Shown: one piece after another, positions 12,435 through 24,490 of the stretch
Position numbering within the stretch: the first letter of the stretch is position 1
How the letters are laid out: the number at the start of each line of letters is the position of its first letter
Assembly (NCBI RefSeq): GCF_030848805.1
Contig: NC_092365.1
Span: 21,409,395 to 21,473,394, forward strand
Reading direction: 5' to 3'
DNA: 64,000 nucleotides
From: Temnothorax longispinosus
Taxonomy: Eukaryota; Arthropoda; Insecta; Hymenoptera; Formicidae
Made by a program: the position numbers and the translations under genes
The notes under the pieces: generated by a model
What the model was told of the DNA's origin: nothing
Database searches by the model: none
Seen by the model: the letters and a program-made list of their open reading frames with translations, nothing else

Positions 12435-12534
12435 CCCAGTAGCAGAGTGACGTCAGATGACGTTTTAATGACGTCTAATTGACGTCTTGAGACGTCTCTA
12501 GACGTCATAATTAGACGTCATCTTGCTACCTGGG
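12435..12534. mobile_element. 100 bp MITE, CCCAGGTAGCAG family, copy 1
   Basis: The element starts CCCAGTAGCAGAGTGACGTC and ends with the inverted form GACGTCATCTTGCTACCTGGG. The body is made of repeated GACGTC units that can fold on themselves. A second copy is at 56848-56948 and a longer relative at 19642-19976. Confidence 0.75.
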
Positions 12535-12979
12535 TTATTGCAGATTAAAGTCTGCAAATGTTGCAGAGGCAGATCCTTTCGTGTTATTCGTGGAATGTAA
12601 TGCTGTAGAGTACAACTTAATGTAAGGTACCGTGGTTCTTCTCATATCGATTAAATTTTTATAATGTGATATTATTTGTTATGTAAATAATATAAGTATA
12701 AGTCGTTAACTGTAAAATTCTTTATTTATTTTTATCCGCGTGTCTTACTGAATGTTGTTCGTAACTGTATATGTATCGATATCTTCAGGCATCGATATTT
12801 TTGATAATTACAGATGGACACCTGTAACACGTGTCTGAAATTTACCTGATTTTTTTATTCTCTTATTCCCTTCAACTAATCGCAAATTAATTCTATTTCA
12901 TAAAAGCAATTCTGTTAAATTTCTCATATACATAACGCATCGTTTATAATTTTCTATTAATTATAAATATTAAATAGTA

Positions 12980-12981
<2 letters not shown>

Positions 12982-13019
<38 letters not shown>
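12982..13019. repeat. (TA)n microsatellite
   Basis: An uninterrupted TA dinucleotide run of about 38 bp. Confidence 0.95.
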
Positions 13020-13021
<2 letters not shown>

Positions 13022-13245
13022 GTACTCATATCCTTGAAAATTATTTTGAGAATCCCAGCGAAGTCACAACCAGATAAAATTATATCTTTTATATTTTGAC
13101 AGTTGAGCAGGAACATGTTTGAGTTGGCGGAAAGTGATTCTCTGAAACCGCACGTGTGTGTAGATAATTCAGGAGAAAATATATATTCTACATTTTAAAA
13201 TACATTTGCACACTACGTACCAAAAATATATAATATGATAACGTA

Positions 13246-13280
13246 GTTTTTGCTATTCAATTGATTGAATAGCAAAAAAG
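13246..13280. repeat. Perfect short palindrome
   Basis: TTTTTGCTATTCAAT is followed after TG by its exact inverted copy. It may be a tiny foldback element or a chance hairpin. Confidence 0.6.
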
Positions 13281-13349
13281 TATTTTTCCTTTCAGAAAAG
13301 AAAAAGATTTGAAAGTATATAACTTTATCAGTCAATAAAGAGACATAGG

Positions 13350-13454
13350 CTGCATTCCGATATTCACTGTCAGTATTGCAAATCTATATTTTACGTCACG
13401 TATACTATAGATTTTCAGTACTGAAAGTTGCTGACAGTGAATATCGGAATGCAG
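13350..13454. mobile_element. 105 bp foldback MITE
   Basis: Perfect 24 bp inverted ends, starting CTGCATTCCGATATTC, lie at 13350-13373 and 13431-13454. The interior is weakly self-complementary and non-coding. Confidence 0.7.
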
Positions 13455-14459
13455 TCATAGATGCAAATTGAATCATATATATTTAATTGCTTGCTCATTA
13501 TAACATAAAGCCAGATATATATAAAAATGTATAATATATAAGACGATATAACTGTGTGATATCTATATAGAAAATAAATATAAAGTGCAAACACATAGAA
13601 ATTGTATATTTTTCTATACTTAAATGCAATAGGAAAAAATAATTAAACAAGTATCCTTGCATAGGAATATTATACATAATTTTTACAAAACATATTTGAG
13701 ATTCGCGCAATTGAGATATATAATAAAATTAATAACGATTCTATAAATCTTAGGTATATGTTAATACGACATGATCTTTTTAATCATGAAACTTACAAAC
13801 TAACGGAAAAAGATTCGTATCCTAAATGCCAATAATTTTTCTAATGTAACAACAAAATACTGAAAATATATGGATAAAAATATATATAATAAATAATAAC
13901 ATAATATACAAGAGCTTTTGTCGCGCATATCGATTTTCAATAATAGATATTATAACAAATACATTTTACGTTTATTCGAAAACAAATATAATTCTACATG
14001 AAAGTAATTAAATTTGATTTAATTGTGGAAAATGGAATTAATGTGTCTATCTCTCGAACGATGGAAGGGCAGTGTATAAAAAATTACATCACGATAATTA
14101 CATCTATCGTCATTTGCATATAGCAAATATAAGTCATACGATTCACGTATCATAATTTGGTGTACACGATTAAGTACGATCTTTCGCGTAAGCGGTGTAC
14201 TAAATACATATAAATATTTAAATAGTGTTCCGACATATTTATATATATATATATATATATATCCAACATGAATTATACATACATATACATATAATATTCC
14301 TTATAGTCTGATATTTTAAATAGTAACAATCATGTACATCCATGTGATAAGCGTATGGCATGAGTGAAAGCTTACAGATACAGGAATGTATATCGTATGA
14401 GAAATGTGAAGACGATTATTGTTCTGTGACAGTCTGTTTCGCGATGTGTCGTAAACTTT
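13455..14459. other. 3' flank of the sorting nexin gene
   Basis: AT-rich, presumably the 3' untranslated region of the minus-strand gene plus intergenic DNA. It contains an (AT)n run at 14237-14262. No other feature is supported. Confidence 0.4.
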
Positions 14460-17400
14460 TCACGGTATACTTTCGAGACAACCTTTGATGTGCTGCCAAG
14501 CTTGGAGACCCTGTAACAACGAAGAATAATGTTATCGTCAAGAAGCATCGCGAAACACGAATACCGTAGAATATGAAATTTAATATATCGACCTTCCTAG
14601 CTAATTTAAATTGCAGAACGCAATAAGCTGCCAAAGTTTCTTTCAGATCAACGACTTTTTGATGCTGGAACCTCTCAATGTCCATCATGGCTTTAATGGA
14701 GAACGACCTATACGGTGATTTATTAAAATTATTAACGTTATCATCGGATATCGATTAAGATGATGTCTAAAAACGTGGTTTTACTTCAAATCTTCATCCA
14801 CTTGCTTCACAGTTTCGTCGTGGTGCGCAATTCGCTGCTCCAGCTGAAGGATTTTTAATTCGCGAACCTCCTCAGTGTCCACAGAGCCAAATAAACGCGA
14901 CATCAGACCAGTCTTACCTTGAAAACAAAGTTTTGCATTCCCGAGAGTATATGTAACCAAACCAAATTCAAACGTTATATTTCGGGCACAGTTATTCTAA
15001 TGCGTATAGCAAAGTCCAAAAGTTTCTGGCCGGATAAATGAAAGATGATAAAATAAAACAATTTTCATTTATTAATATAATTACTTTATTTCAATACATT
15101 TTTTTAGAACGATGAATTAATTTTTCTATACCATTAAAAAAAGATATTCTAAATTTTTGTCGTTAAAATAGTTTAACTTAAACGGAAAGATCACTTCTTC
15201 ATCACCGATAATATTTTTTCCATAAAAATCAGACTCCAATTTTGAAAAAATAAGGAATAATCACTAGAAGCTAAATCAAAATTATAGGATGATGTTAAAC
15301 CATTTTAAGGACATAAATTCAGAATACTTTTTTGGTGGTACAGAAATAGTATATTGTACAACTAGTGGAAAAAATGGTCGATTCTGAATGAGTGTGAAGT
15401 TGGACTCGCTTCGCTCGTGCGACCATCACACTCATTTGGGCTCGACCACTCTTCCCACGAGTTGTTCATACTATTTTTCCTAACAAGAGCGTGAAACAGG
15501 CCGCTTTTCGCGCTTGTTTTATAATATTTCATTCCTCTACTAGTTGAGAAATGGCTCCATGTTTCAACGCTTACGTCATCATTGCGAAATGGATCGTTTT
15601 GCTCACTCAAAACAAGCGCGAAAAGCGGCCCATTTCACGCTCACGTAAGGAAAAATTAATTTCGTATTGAAACAAAGAATAATTGTATTAAAAAATAAAA
15701 ATGGTTATTTTATTGTATAATATCATCTTTTTTACACCTTTTTTATATCCTTAGACTAGAAACTTTTGGATCTTACTACGTACCTTGCATGACTTTGTCT
15801 TTCTGTTCAAACGCGGCAGTCAAGGCATCGTGCGCTTCGTCCTTAGCCAATTGCAGAGCTTCTCTGCGTCTAACCACAGCCTGCAACGCTGACGCACCGA
15901 ACAGCCATTCCTTCAGCTGATCAGCTATGAGCTCTTCCTCCTCGAGCGTGGTATCTATCGTCGCCGCTAACGAGTCCAAGTAGTGTCCCGATTTCTAAGA
16001 AAACAAGCTGTAATATGGTGTTTTGCAAACTTAAACTGCATTTCTTTTTTTCTTTTTATTTTATCAAATCGCGTTGCTTTTTCTATTTTTCGACGTTAGC
16101 AAATAAAATCGATGTTTCTCGCTTTATCGGCACGATTGCGGTGTTACTTTTTATAATAAGAAATACCTGCAGTTCGTCGCCCATTCCTTTCTCTATGGCA
16201 CTCCATTCGCTGAAGACACGCCCATAATTTGCGTGCAACTTGTACAGACTGTGCTGCTTTTCAACGAGCCGTGCGCGCACTCGCAGGAGATTGCACAAGT
16301 TATTCTGCAAAAATAATTATTTGAAGGCACACCGACAACACTTGCATCATAATTAAAATATTATTAATATGGGCGAATAAATTCTCAAAGATCGCTGGTC
16401 ATTAAAAGATTTATTTTGTTAAAATAAAACATATAATATTACGAAGATAACATTTTAATTCGTTAAGTAAAAAGGAGGCAATAAAAGAGCCAAGCGCAGT
16501 AATTCTTGCGCAATATTATATATTCTTAGTCATTACATCATAAGATTAGCGGACGTTTCGACTTTTTTTGGTCATCTTCAGCGCAATTCGTTTATATTTT
16601 ATCTAATTTGACTGCGTTAAACATCGACACTCTAACGTTTATATTGCGCATTAATTACTGCGCTTGGCTCTTATTGCGCCTCCTTTTTACTTATTGATTT
16701 ATCCAAGCAAGCCTTTATGTACATTTTAATTTTAATTCGTAGCATACCTGCAGCTCAATTCCATAATTTTTTATAGTTTCGAACCGTTTGTCCGGCTTTC
16801 TTAGTCGTACCGCTACGCTAAGTGCTTTCAGTTTCGATTCCGCAATCTGCAAATACCCTATGCAAAAAATAATAAATATGATTATCTAAGATATTTCTTT
16901 ATCTTTAACTTAATGTTTCTATCATGCGTAAAAAATAAAAATTACCTGTTTCTTTAACACTTTCTCTCCAACCGTCCTTTTGCTGAAGAAATCCCATGAA
17001 ATGTTCGTCGCGCGAAAGTATAGGATGCGATGCAACTCTTATAAGGAAATTCTGTGCACAGAAATATTTTCTATGACTTTCCTAGTATACAACATTCATC
17101 GCACGATACTGTTATAATTGCAAATCGGAAACGTACCTCGAGTCCAGCTCTTCTGCGATCAACGAAGTCGGGATCGAACGTGTCAGTCGTCACTTTCTGC
17201 CAAGCGTAGAGAACCTTCTTTTCCGGCAGCGGTGGTAACACGATGTAGGGATACGAAATTTCCAGATAAGCACGAAGCAATTCAAATTCAGTATATCGCC
17301 GCCATAACGAGCTTATCCTAGTTAGCGCGTTTTTGAAATCTGGGTCAGTGACTCTGTAAAAGAAAGGAGAAAGAAATCACACATAATAAATAACCGCATG

Positions 17401-18045
17401 CAATAGTATTTCCTAAATAAAACTCATATCAGTTCGCAATAAACTCTGTTACACGATTCGTATTTTTGATTTTTTACTCACTTAGTTTCAATGAGGTATA
17501 CCGTGTAGAATTCTCTTAAATTAAGTGCTCTATTCGCCCTTTTCTCAGCCTCCACTATTGAAATCTCCATGTGATCGAGCAGGCAGTCCTGAAATATATT
17601 GACGCGGCATAACAGTCCATCTCGAAACGTTCGCGAGAGTTTGAGAGACACTGCCTTCGTTCTCCATCTATTTTCCTTATCGTTCGTGCGGAATGTCGCG
17701 GTTTTGGCGTAGTAAACATTAGTACGCAACAGCTGTGCTCACACAATATACGAGGGTATACGAGGGTATACGAGGGGATCGAGGGAAGAATAGAACACGA
17801 GTCACTAACACCAATTGAGAGGCGCTGCGCGGTGCTCCGATGATCACTGCGCGACACATATTCGCGAGTTAATTAAAATTAAATCAATTAATCGACGTCT
17901 CTAAATTTGTTCAATCCATCGAACGCTCGGCCGGGAGGTGGTCTTTCCGAAATTCCGGAGTCGCGCAACTCGCCGCGGGCGACGAGCGAGGCAGCGCGAC
18001 TCCGAAAAAGGCGGACTGCGATTGACTGTGACGAGAGAGAGAGAG

Positions 18046-18080
<35 letters not shown>

Positions 18081-18213
18081 CTTATCGATTTGCCATAGAC
18101 GAATGCGTGTGAAAAAGCGAGCCAAAGCCCTTTACCTCTTTCCGCGTCTCCATAGCGGTCATGTTGGCGTTAGCCTCTCTCTGATAGTTGCCGTTCTGAA
18201 AGACCTCTTCCAT
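14460..18213 (-). CDS. Snx4: Sorting nexin 4 (PX-BAR protein), complete
   Basis: Ten exons on the minus strand join in frame to 421 residues (human SNX4 is 450): 18213-18136, 17588-17482, 17353-17137, 17051-16946, 16857-16748, 16304-16167, 15994-15784, 14917-14785, 14707-14593, 14510-14460. All introns are GT-AG. Residues about 30-150 are the PX domain, with the phosphoinositide-contact RRY (R80, R81, Y82), then IVLPPLPEKK. Residues about 190-415 are the BAR region (KALSVAVRLRKPDKRFE, SALQAVVRRREAL, FQHQKVVDLKETLAAY), ending GLQAWQHIKGCLESIP. The family binds PI3P on early endosomes, tubulates membrane, and acts in recycling of receptors to the surface and in autophagy. The ATG at 18213 is the first in the exon with a fitting frame. 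Two repeats (15014-15770 and 16466-16691) sit in introns and do not disturb the frame. Confidence 0.93.
15014..15770. mobile_element. Mariner-like element with short inverted ends, in an Snx4 intron
   Basis: TCCAAAAGTTTCTGG at 15014 is matched by its inverted form near 15755-15769. The inner flanks are also loosely inverted (GATGATAAAATA-type and TATTTCAATAC-type blocks). The interior holds a second, stronger inverted pair at 15486-15520 and 15604-15644, built on GCGCGAAAAGCGGCC. No intact transposase can be read. It lies between coding exons 7 and 8 of the sorting nexin gene. Confidence 0.55.
16466..16691. mobile_element. 226 bp MITE with TA target duplication, in an Snx4 intron
   Basis: The ends are inverted copies of about 40 bp: AGTAAAAAGGAGGCAATAAA then GAGCCAAGCGCAGTAATT. 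TA flanks both sides (16464-16465 and 16692-16693), as for Tc1/mariner-derived MITEs. The centre carries GGACGTTTCGACT followed by GGTCATCTTCAGCG, a motif also seen in the element at 61459-62058. It sits between coding exons 5 and 6. Confidence 0.75.
18032..18078. repeat. (GA)n microsatellite in Snx4 intron 1
   Basis: A GA run of about 47 bp with an AAAA interruption, read as CT on the coding strand of the sorting nexin gene. The open frames through it are artefacts of the repeat. Confidence 0.9.
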
Positions 18214-19252
18214 GGTTTCACGTCGCCGTTTTGCCTGCAACTACCTACGGTCCCAGCCAGCGGTACTCCAATTTAGTCTTTCGCATCACGTCGGGTCGCC
18301 CGATGCTTTCGACCTGCTACCACCACTGGTCGTATCGATACTGCTGGATACTAGTGCCGAGTGCCGCGTCGCAGGTCGCAGGGCTGTAAGGCAAGCTGTA
18401 ACATGCTGCGCACAATCGCGGCAGTCCAACCGAGAACCGGTCCCAGCTACTAATACTGTAATACAGTCACTGTATTACCGTGAGAATACGGTCAAACTTA
18501 AAATACATCGAATTGCGAGGAAGGGGTATAGAAATTATGAGCACCGAAAGGCGCCCAACTGACGATTTTGTGATTCATTTACACGGGCGTTTTTCTCAAC
18601 GATGATTTTACGTGTTAACGTAGTCGAATGAAGCGAAAAAGATCCTACGAAAAAGATACGTTGGCTACGCTGACGCTGACGCTTTTCTCTAGAGACGTCT
18701 CCACGTACTCCAAAGAACAGCCAGCGGTTTCTTGTTACGTTCTTTTGCGTCGCACGCGTTGCATATAGAAGGGGTGAAGAATTAGGCGTTATAGTAATAA
18801 AATTATTTTTTTATTACATTTTCTGCGTTGCATCATAATTATATTTTCCTTGTTGTTGTTATGCTTATAACAATAGATTGTGATAAATATGATTAGAATA
18901 ATCGATGACAAATATTTTTTTACGACTTTAAACATCGCAGTTGCGGGACGTACTTAAAATACGTTTCCCTCATACGTATGTCGAACACACACACACACAC
19001 ATTGCGCGACCGTACAATTCATTTATTCTATATACATGTATATAGAATATACTAGGTGGGAACGAGAATACACAGCCTTATTTACTAGATGAGCGTGCGT
19101 ATTTACATAATGAAAGATATTGCGCGGATATAAAACGGCGACGGCGATTATTAAAGTGCATATAATATAGACGGAAAGCTATTTACATGTCGATTTTTCG
19201 ACAAATAATAAAACAAATTACAAAATCATCGTGGAACATATCTGCAGAAAGG
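18214..19252. other. Intergenic/5' region between Snx4 and the SV2-like gene
   Basis: This should hold the sorting nexin promoter (minus strand) and the 3' untranslated part of the SV2-like gene. TTTATT at about 19022 (AATAAA on the minus strand) is a possible poly-A signal. A perfect 24 bp palindrome with arm ATTCTATATACA lies at 19025-19048, next to a short AC run. No TATA box could be assigned. Confidence 0.4.
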
Positions 19253-22200
19253 TCAAACAATATCCTTCGGTTTGTCACCTTGCGTCGGTTTTCGGGGGAG
19301 AATAACAACCAGAAGTGCAGACACTGTAAAATAAGCAGAAATGTTTAAGAAACATTTTTATACATACGTAAAAAGTTATATTCAATGTAGAGATAAAGAT
19401 GTAATTTAATATGCATTTAACATACAATTAATGTTGTTTTTACCTAAAGAGGCTGAGCCGATCATAACGAATGGTCCTAAACACGATAGATTAAATAAAA
19501 CGGGAAATAGTAAATTGCCGATTACTGCGCCAATTCTTCCCATCATCATAGTTGTGCTAACCGCCATAGTTCTAGAATAAGAAAACATATTGATATTAGA
19601 TAGATCGATAATAGGGTAAACAATAAAATATAATGTAATATCCCAGACAGAAATGATTGGTCGAATCGACGTTTGTTTTTATATAATGTTATGTTAATCG
19701 GAGCAATATTGCGAATATTTTTGCGAGATTTCTCTTGTCTTTTGGCTAATTCTATATCAAATCAGTACAAAATCGGGAAGTACACAATACATTTATGTAT
19801 TTGATGCCGAATTTGTCAAAAAATAGAAATCTTATAGAAATATTCGTAATTACTCAATTAACATATATCATGATGAGGTCAAAGATGACCAAAATATCAA
19901 TCAATATTCGATATCGACCATTCATCGACACATCGACGTCAAGTTGATGTCGATTCGACTAATCATTTCTACCTGGAACAATGATATGTAATTAAGAATA
20001 AATTTCCGTACCTTAGATATGTAGGAAAATTATCAACAATAACATTGATGACAGTCGCACCGCCTATACTCGTCATAGCGACAAACACCGAGGACAATCC
20101 GAGGATACCGTTAGTATCTTCAGCCCAATACAGTGAAGCGCAACAAGCAGCAGCGACGACGAAACAAATCGCTGCACAGAAATCAAATAATTATAACAAT
20201 TACAGATAATAGTGTATAAATAATTATAATAAAATTAATAATAAAATTATATAATAAAATATAGGATAATTATAATAAAATTATAGTATTGTATAATATT
20301 GTTCAATATTATTATTCGCAATGTATTTTATAAATAAAGTCGATATTTCTTCACTCTACCAAATTACTTCATCGTCTTACCCATTAGCTTCCTCTTTCCT
20401 ACAACAGTAATCAAAGAACCAGCTATAGTATAACCGATAACGCTCGTCACAGCAATGACGATCGAATTGATGAAGACTCTAGAATTCAGCTCCGCCTGAA
20501 ATTGACGTGCATGTCACTTCCAGGATTTATATTTCGTTTCCTGCGTTGCGATCAAAATTTACGAATTAGCTGACTTACCGGAACGCATATCGTTGTAGAG
20601 TTATGCATCATCTCGTTGATATACTGCGTAGAATTATAATGCGACTTTTCCTGGCCTAGCATGTAACAGAATGTAGGCTGCAAACCCGACACCTGACTGT
20701 CGTCCTTCATGAGAGTACTTTTGTAACTCTCGATCATCGCGAACAGCTGCGGCAGCCAAAGCCGGAGTGAGTTTGACCTGCAATCGGCATTAATTGAACT
20801 CTCGAAGTTTCATTTATTTTGGTAACTCCATTTTTTTTTAAATTAAAATTGAAGACAGAAAAGGGAAAAGAAAGGTTGGTTAAACTGACCCTATCGTTGC
20901 TCCAAGTTGTACCATCGATATAAGTATCAATCTGAAGATATTGGATCGCAAAAAAAGTGGCTTTATTCTCTTCCAACAGTTTTTCAGCTTGTCCTGTATA
21001 CGTTCCCCGCATGATTCAACTGAATATTCATTTTCCAGACTCTTTATCTATCAATTAATAATAAAACAACCGTATTATTATTATTACCACATTAACTGTT
21101 CCTTCCGTTCTACAGCCGCTCGATTTATCAAATTCTCATTTCTTACAATTTTATTACGCGTTCTTTTACATATATATGTTTTAGTTTAGGTTTCGTTTAT
21201 GCCTTACTTGTTTTATGCTTTGTTCTACACTTTTATCTTTGCGTTCTGTTTACCGTGTCCAACTTTTTATTCTGTTTATTTTATGTTCCGAATAACATAT
21301 CTTTTTTTATATAAATAGGCATTAGCCTTATCTTTTATATGTACACCTTTCATACTTATTGTATTGATTTATCTTGTTACTAATCAATTTTGTATATATA
21401 CATAAAGTTATTAAAATTATTAAAGTTAATGCAATAAAACAAATAATGTATTTAAATAAATATAATGATTTTGTAATCACGCTGTACGCAGCTATCGTGC
21501 GTATTTTAAAACATTGTCGAAATGACTCGATAAGGCATCATGTTTTTACAATTGAATTTTATTTGCGCGACTTAATTGAAAGTTATTTGTGTTAACAGAT
21601 CAAGCAATTTAATCTACAACAGTTGTAGATTAAAATCTTAATTATTTCAAATAAATATATTGCTTATTATCTTTGAATATAATATCGTCATTTATACGCA
21701 TATTACCGGGTACGTGTCAGGATCCTTTCCAGTGTTGAGCGAGTAGATTTTCTTGAAGACACTCAATGCCTCGTCGTGCCGACCCTTCAGAATAAGGAAA
21801 CGCGGACTCTCTGGGAAAGCGAAAAGAGCGATGCACGCTAGGAACTCGGGTAGTGAACAAATGGCTAAGAACACTCTCCAGGAATTTATCTCGATCTTTG
21901 TTTCGCTTAAAAATGTGATGTACCACTTTTGAGGTATTATAAGCCATGCTATACCTGCGAGTTAAAAAGTAAAAATCAAATTTAACTGTATTCAAGTTTA
22001 TTTGCCATAAAATGTGTATGTAATGTACGTATCTGAATAAAATAAAATATTGCGCGCCCTCTTTTCCACGCTTTTATTTTAAATCTCTAAATCAACTTTA
22101 ACTCTTCTTGTTCCCAGCGAGTTTCACACAATGCAGCAATATGTATATTGCACCATTGCATTGCACGCATTACCGGCTTAAAAATCGGCGCTTTATAATT

Positions 22201-24490
22201 TAACCCCCCGTCGATCTGTAGATAAGATTGTGTCAAGGCTGCACTTACATGGCAGGGAAATGTTTCCGAGTGAGAAGAACACGCCAAGCCACATGTACGA
22301 CCTCGATCGATGTGCCTCATTGTGTATTTCCGCCAAGTACGACATAAGCGCCGCGTACGGGCCAGATATGCTGCAATTTGTCGATCGCGATGTCAACTCT
22401 TACGTAATATTTATATATAATAAAATATTCAAAAAAATATTCAGTGATGTCATACCGCACCGACTGGCAATTCTCACTTACATCATGCCGTCAAAAAATT
22501 TGAACGTTATTAAAAGCCAAGATCTGTGCGAGAAACACGTTGCTACGCTTAGTAGACCGGTAAGCAGGTAACCGTAGAACATTATTTTCTTACGGCCGAA
22601 CATGTCGGTCACGTAACCCCAGAAAAACACCGTACAGATCATTCCTGAAAACAAACCAACCGATCAGCCGATTCTACCTTCATACCTGGATTTTCCCACC
22701 AGGACTTGCGATATTAAAATGAAAAAGGATGAGAAACAGTATGCTGCCAAAATAAATCGTTTGCGTTCTGAATTAATTTTGTTCCTGCATTTGCGATATG
22801 TCATGAATTTACGATAAGATCAATGCTGCATTATTCGACAGATACGCGCCTAGGGGCCTCCTAACTAGATTGTGAAAATTAAAGGATTTTAGCCGAAATT
22901 ATCAAAGATAAATACGCCTACTTTCTGTGTCGCGAGAAATCAACTCTAGTCAGAATCGAGAGACAAGATGAAAATTTACATAATGCAAATGTAACTGTTC
23001 TTTCATTGTTGGTTTTTTATCCAACCTTTACCTTTAAGCGTGATACTAAATTAATATTTAAACTGTTTTTTACATTTTTTGGTTTCTTGAAAATCCAAAC
23101 TAAATATTTGAATATCCTGTTTTTTTTTCTTTAGTGACTAGTCGTGCAAATAAGAACCTGTACAATTTTTTGATAAAATATAAAAATATAGTTATGTTTA
23201 CTTTATTAAAAATAATTCATAAACTTTATTGCGTGTTTAATAAACTTATCGTAATGAAAAATAACGTTATCTTACTATTAGTTTTAAATTAACAAGACAC
23301 GTAACGATGGAAAATTGCAAATGTCTATAATTGATTCAAAGTTATTTCAATGCCATTGCCAGTTGCGAGGAGAGCCCCGTGATGTCTGTACCTTATAATG
23401 GGTCTCTATATAGAGACTATAGATTAATCTGCCACTAGTTGCTCGCGGAGACCGAAAGCGATCGTTGAAAACGGCCGGCCGAAATATAATCGGTCGGTCG
23501 GAATTCGCATGCGACAAAAAATAAAATGATACGGTATTTACCGTGAGTTCGCGTTTGCTCTCACTATTGCCTACAACGAACCGGTAGTGTACACCGCACG
23601 ATAATCATAGAGACTCTAAGTGTGCCAAGCTCTAGGCGCTCCAGGGCTCTCATTGAGCTCTCTGGCACCTGTAATAAAGCGTTGTTATGCAATTGTTAGA
23701 CGGATCGAGATACTACCTACGAACGCCATCGAATTCAGCAGCCCCTTGTCGAACATCGTCAGCTGGAGATCACATTCGGCGGATGGTAGCACGTAGGACA
23801 TCGCCGACGACGAGAAGATACTGGAGAAACTGGCCGGCAGTACCGCCAGCAGTAGCAAATAATTAAATTTTCCATATCCTGGTACGCAGATAAAAATATT
23901 TTAATGTGTGTATTAAATCAGTTCTGTTTTCAATGTATCACATTCTCTATTAACATGTTCAACGTCGTGAGGGTCATCACCGTGGATATATTGATATGTC
24001 GCACTGTCATGGAACGAATAATATTTAGACAGTCACGTGCACATGTAGTGTGTCAGCAGAAATTCAATCAGACTTTTGTTTTTATTTATTATAAATATTT
24101 GTTAAAAAGTTAGTTAAGCATACATCACTACTGTTCTTCTTGAAGACAAAATAGAATGACAATATTAAACAAATTATTCCATGTGGCGATAAACGTGTGT
24201 TAAATAAGTAATACGAGACTTATAAACATAACACAATAATAATTTGTATATATTATTTATTTTTATTTACCTGCTGAAACAATTGCCCGTTCAAAGTCTG
24301 CGGGACCTGAATCCTCAGACCTTACTTCCTCACCTAGAAGCGAAAACAGCGATTAGTTATAAATCCCGATAACATAGTTGCTTTAGAGTTACATAATTAA
24401 AACTGAATTAATACCTGATATACAACGCATACGTCTGTATCTATACGATCTATACGTCGTAAGTAAATCAAGAAAGCGTCTAAAAACCAT
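19253..24490 (-). CDS. SV2-like transporter of the major facilitator superfamily, complete
   Basis: Twelve minus-strand exons join in frame to 554 residues: 24490-24415, 24333-24271, 23878-23717, 22644-22482, 22370-22249, 21954-21707, 21047-20890, 20777-20579, 20495-20381, 20171-20012, 19571-19444, 19323-19253. All donors are GT and acceptors AG. Landmarks: GYGKFNYLLLL opening helix 1; the sugar-porter signature GYVTDMFGRKK (residues 110-120); PESPR (243-247) after helix 6; and a loop after helix 7 with N-glycosylation sites NST. The tail ends KDIV. The match is to the insect synaptic vesicle glycoprotein 2-like group, 12-helix membrane proteins of unproven substrate. The start at 24490 is supported by an in-frame TAG just upstream, although the first exon (residues 1-25) shows no family similarity. 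Neither neighbour suggests a shared function. Confidence 0.9.
19642..19976. mobile_element. 335 bp MITE, relative of the CCCAGGTAGCAG family, in an SV2-like intron
   Basis: The left tip CCCAGACAGAAATGATTGG and the right tip (inverted) CCAGGTAGAAATGATTAG match, both running on into TCGAATCGAC. The tips resemble those of the elements at 12435 and 56848, and GACGTC-like units recur inside. It lies between coding exons 10 and 11. Confidence 0.7.
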
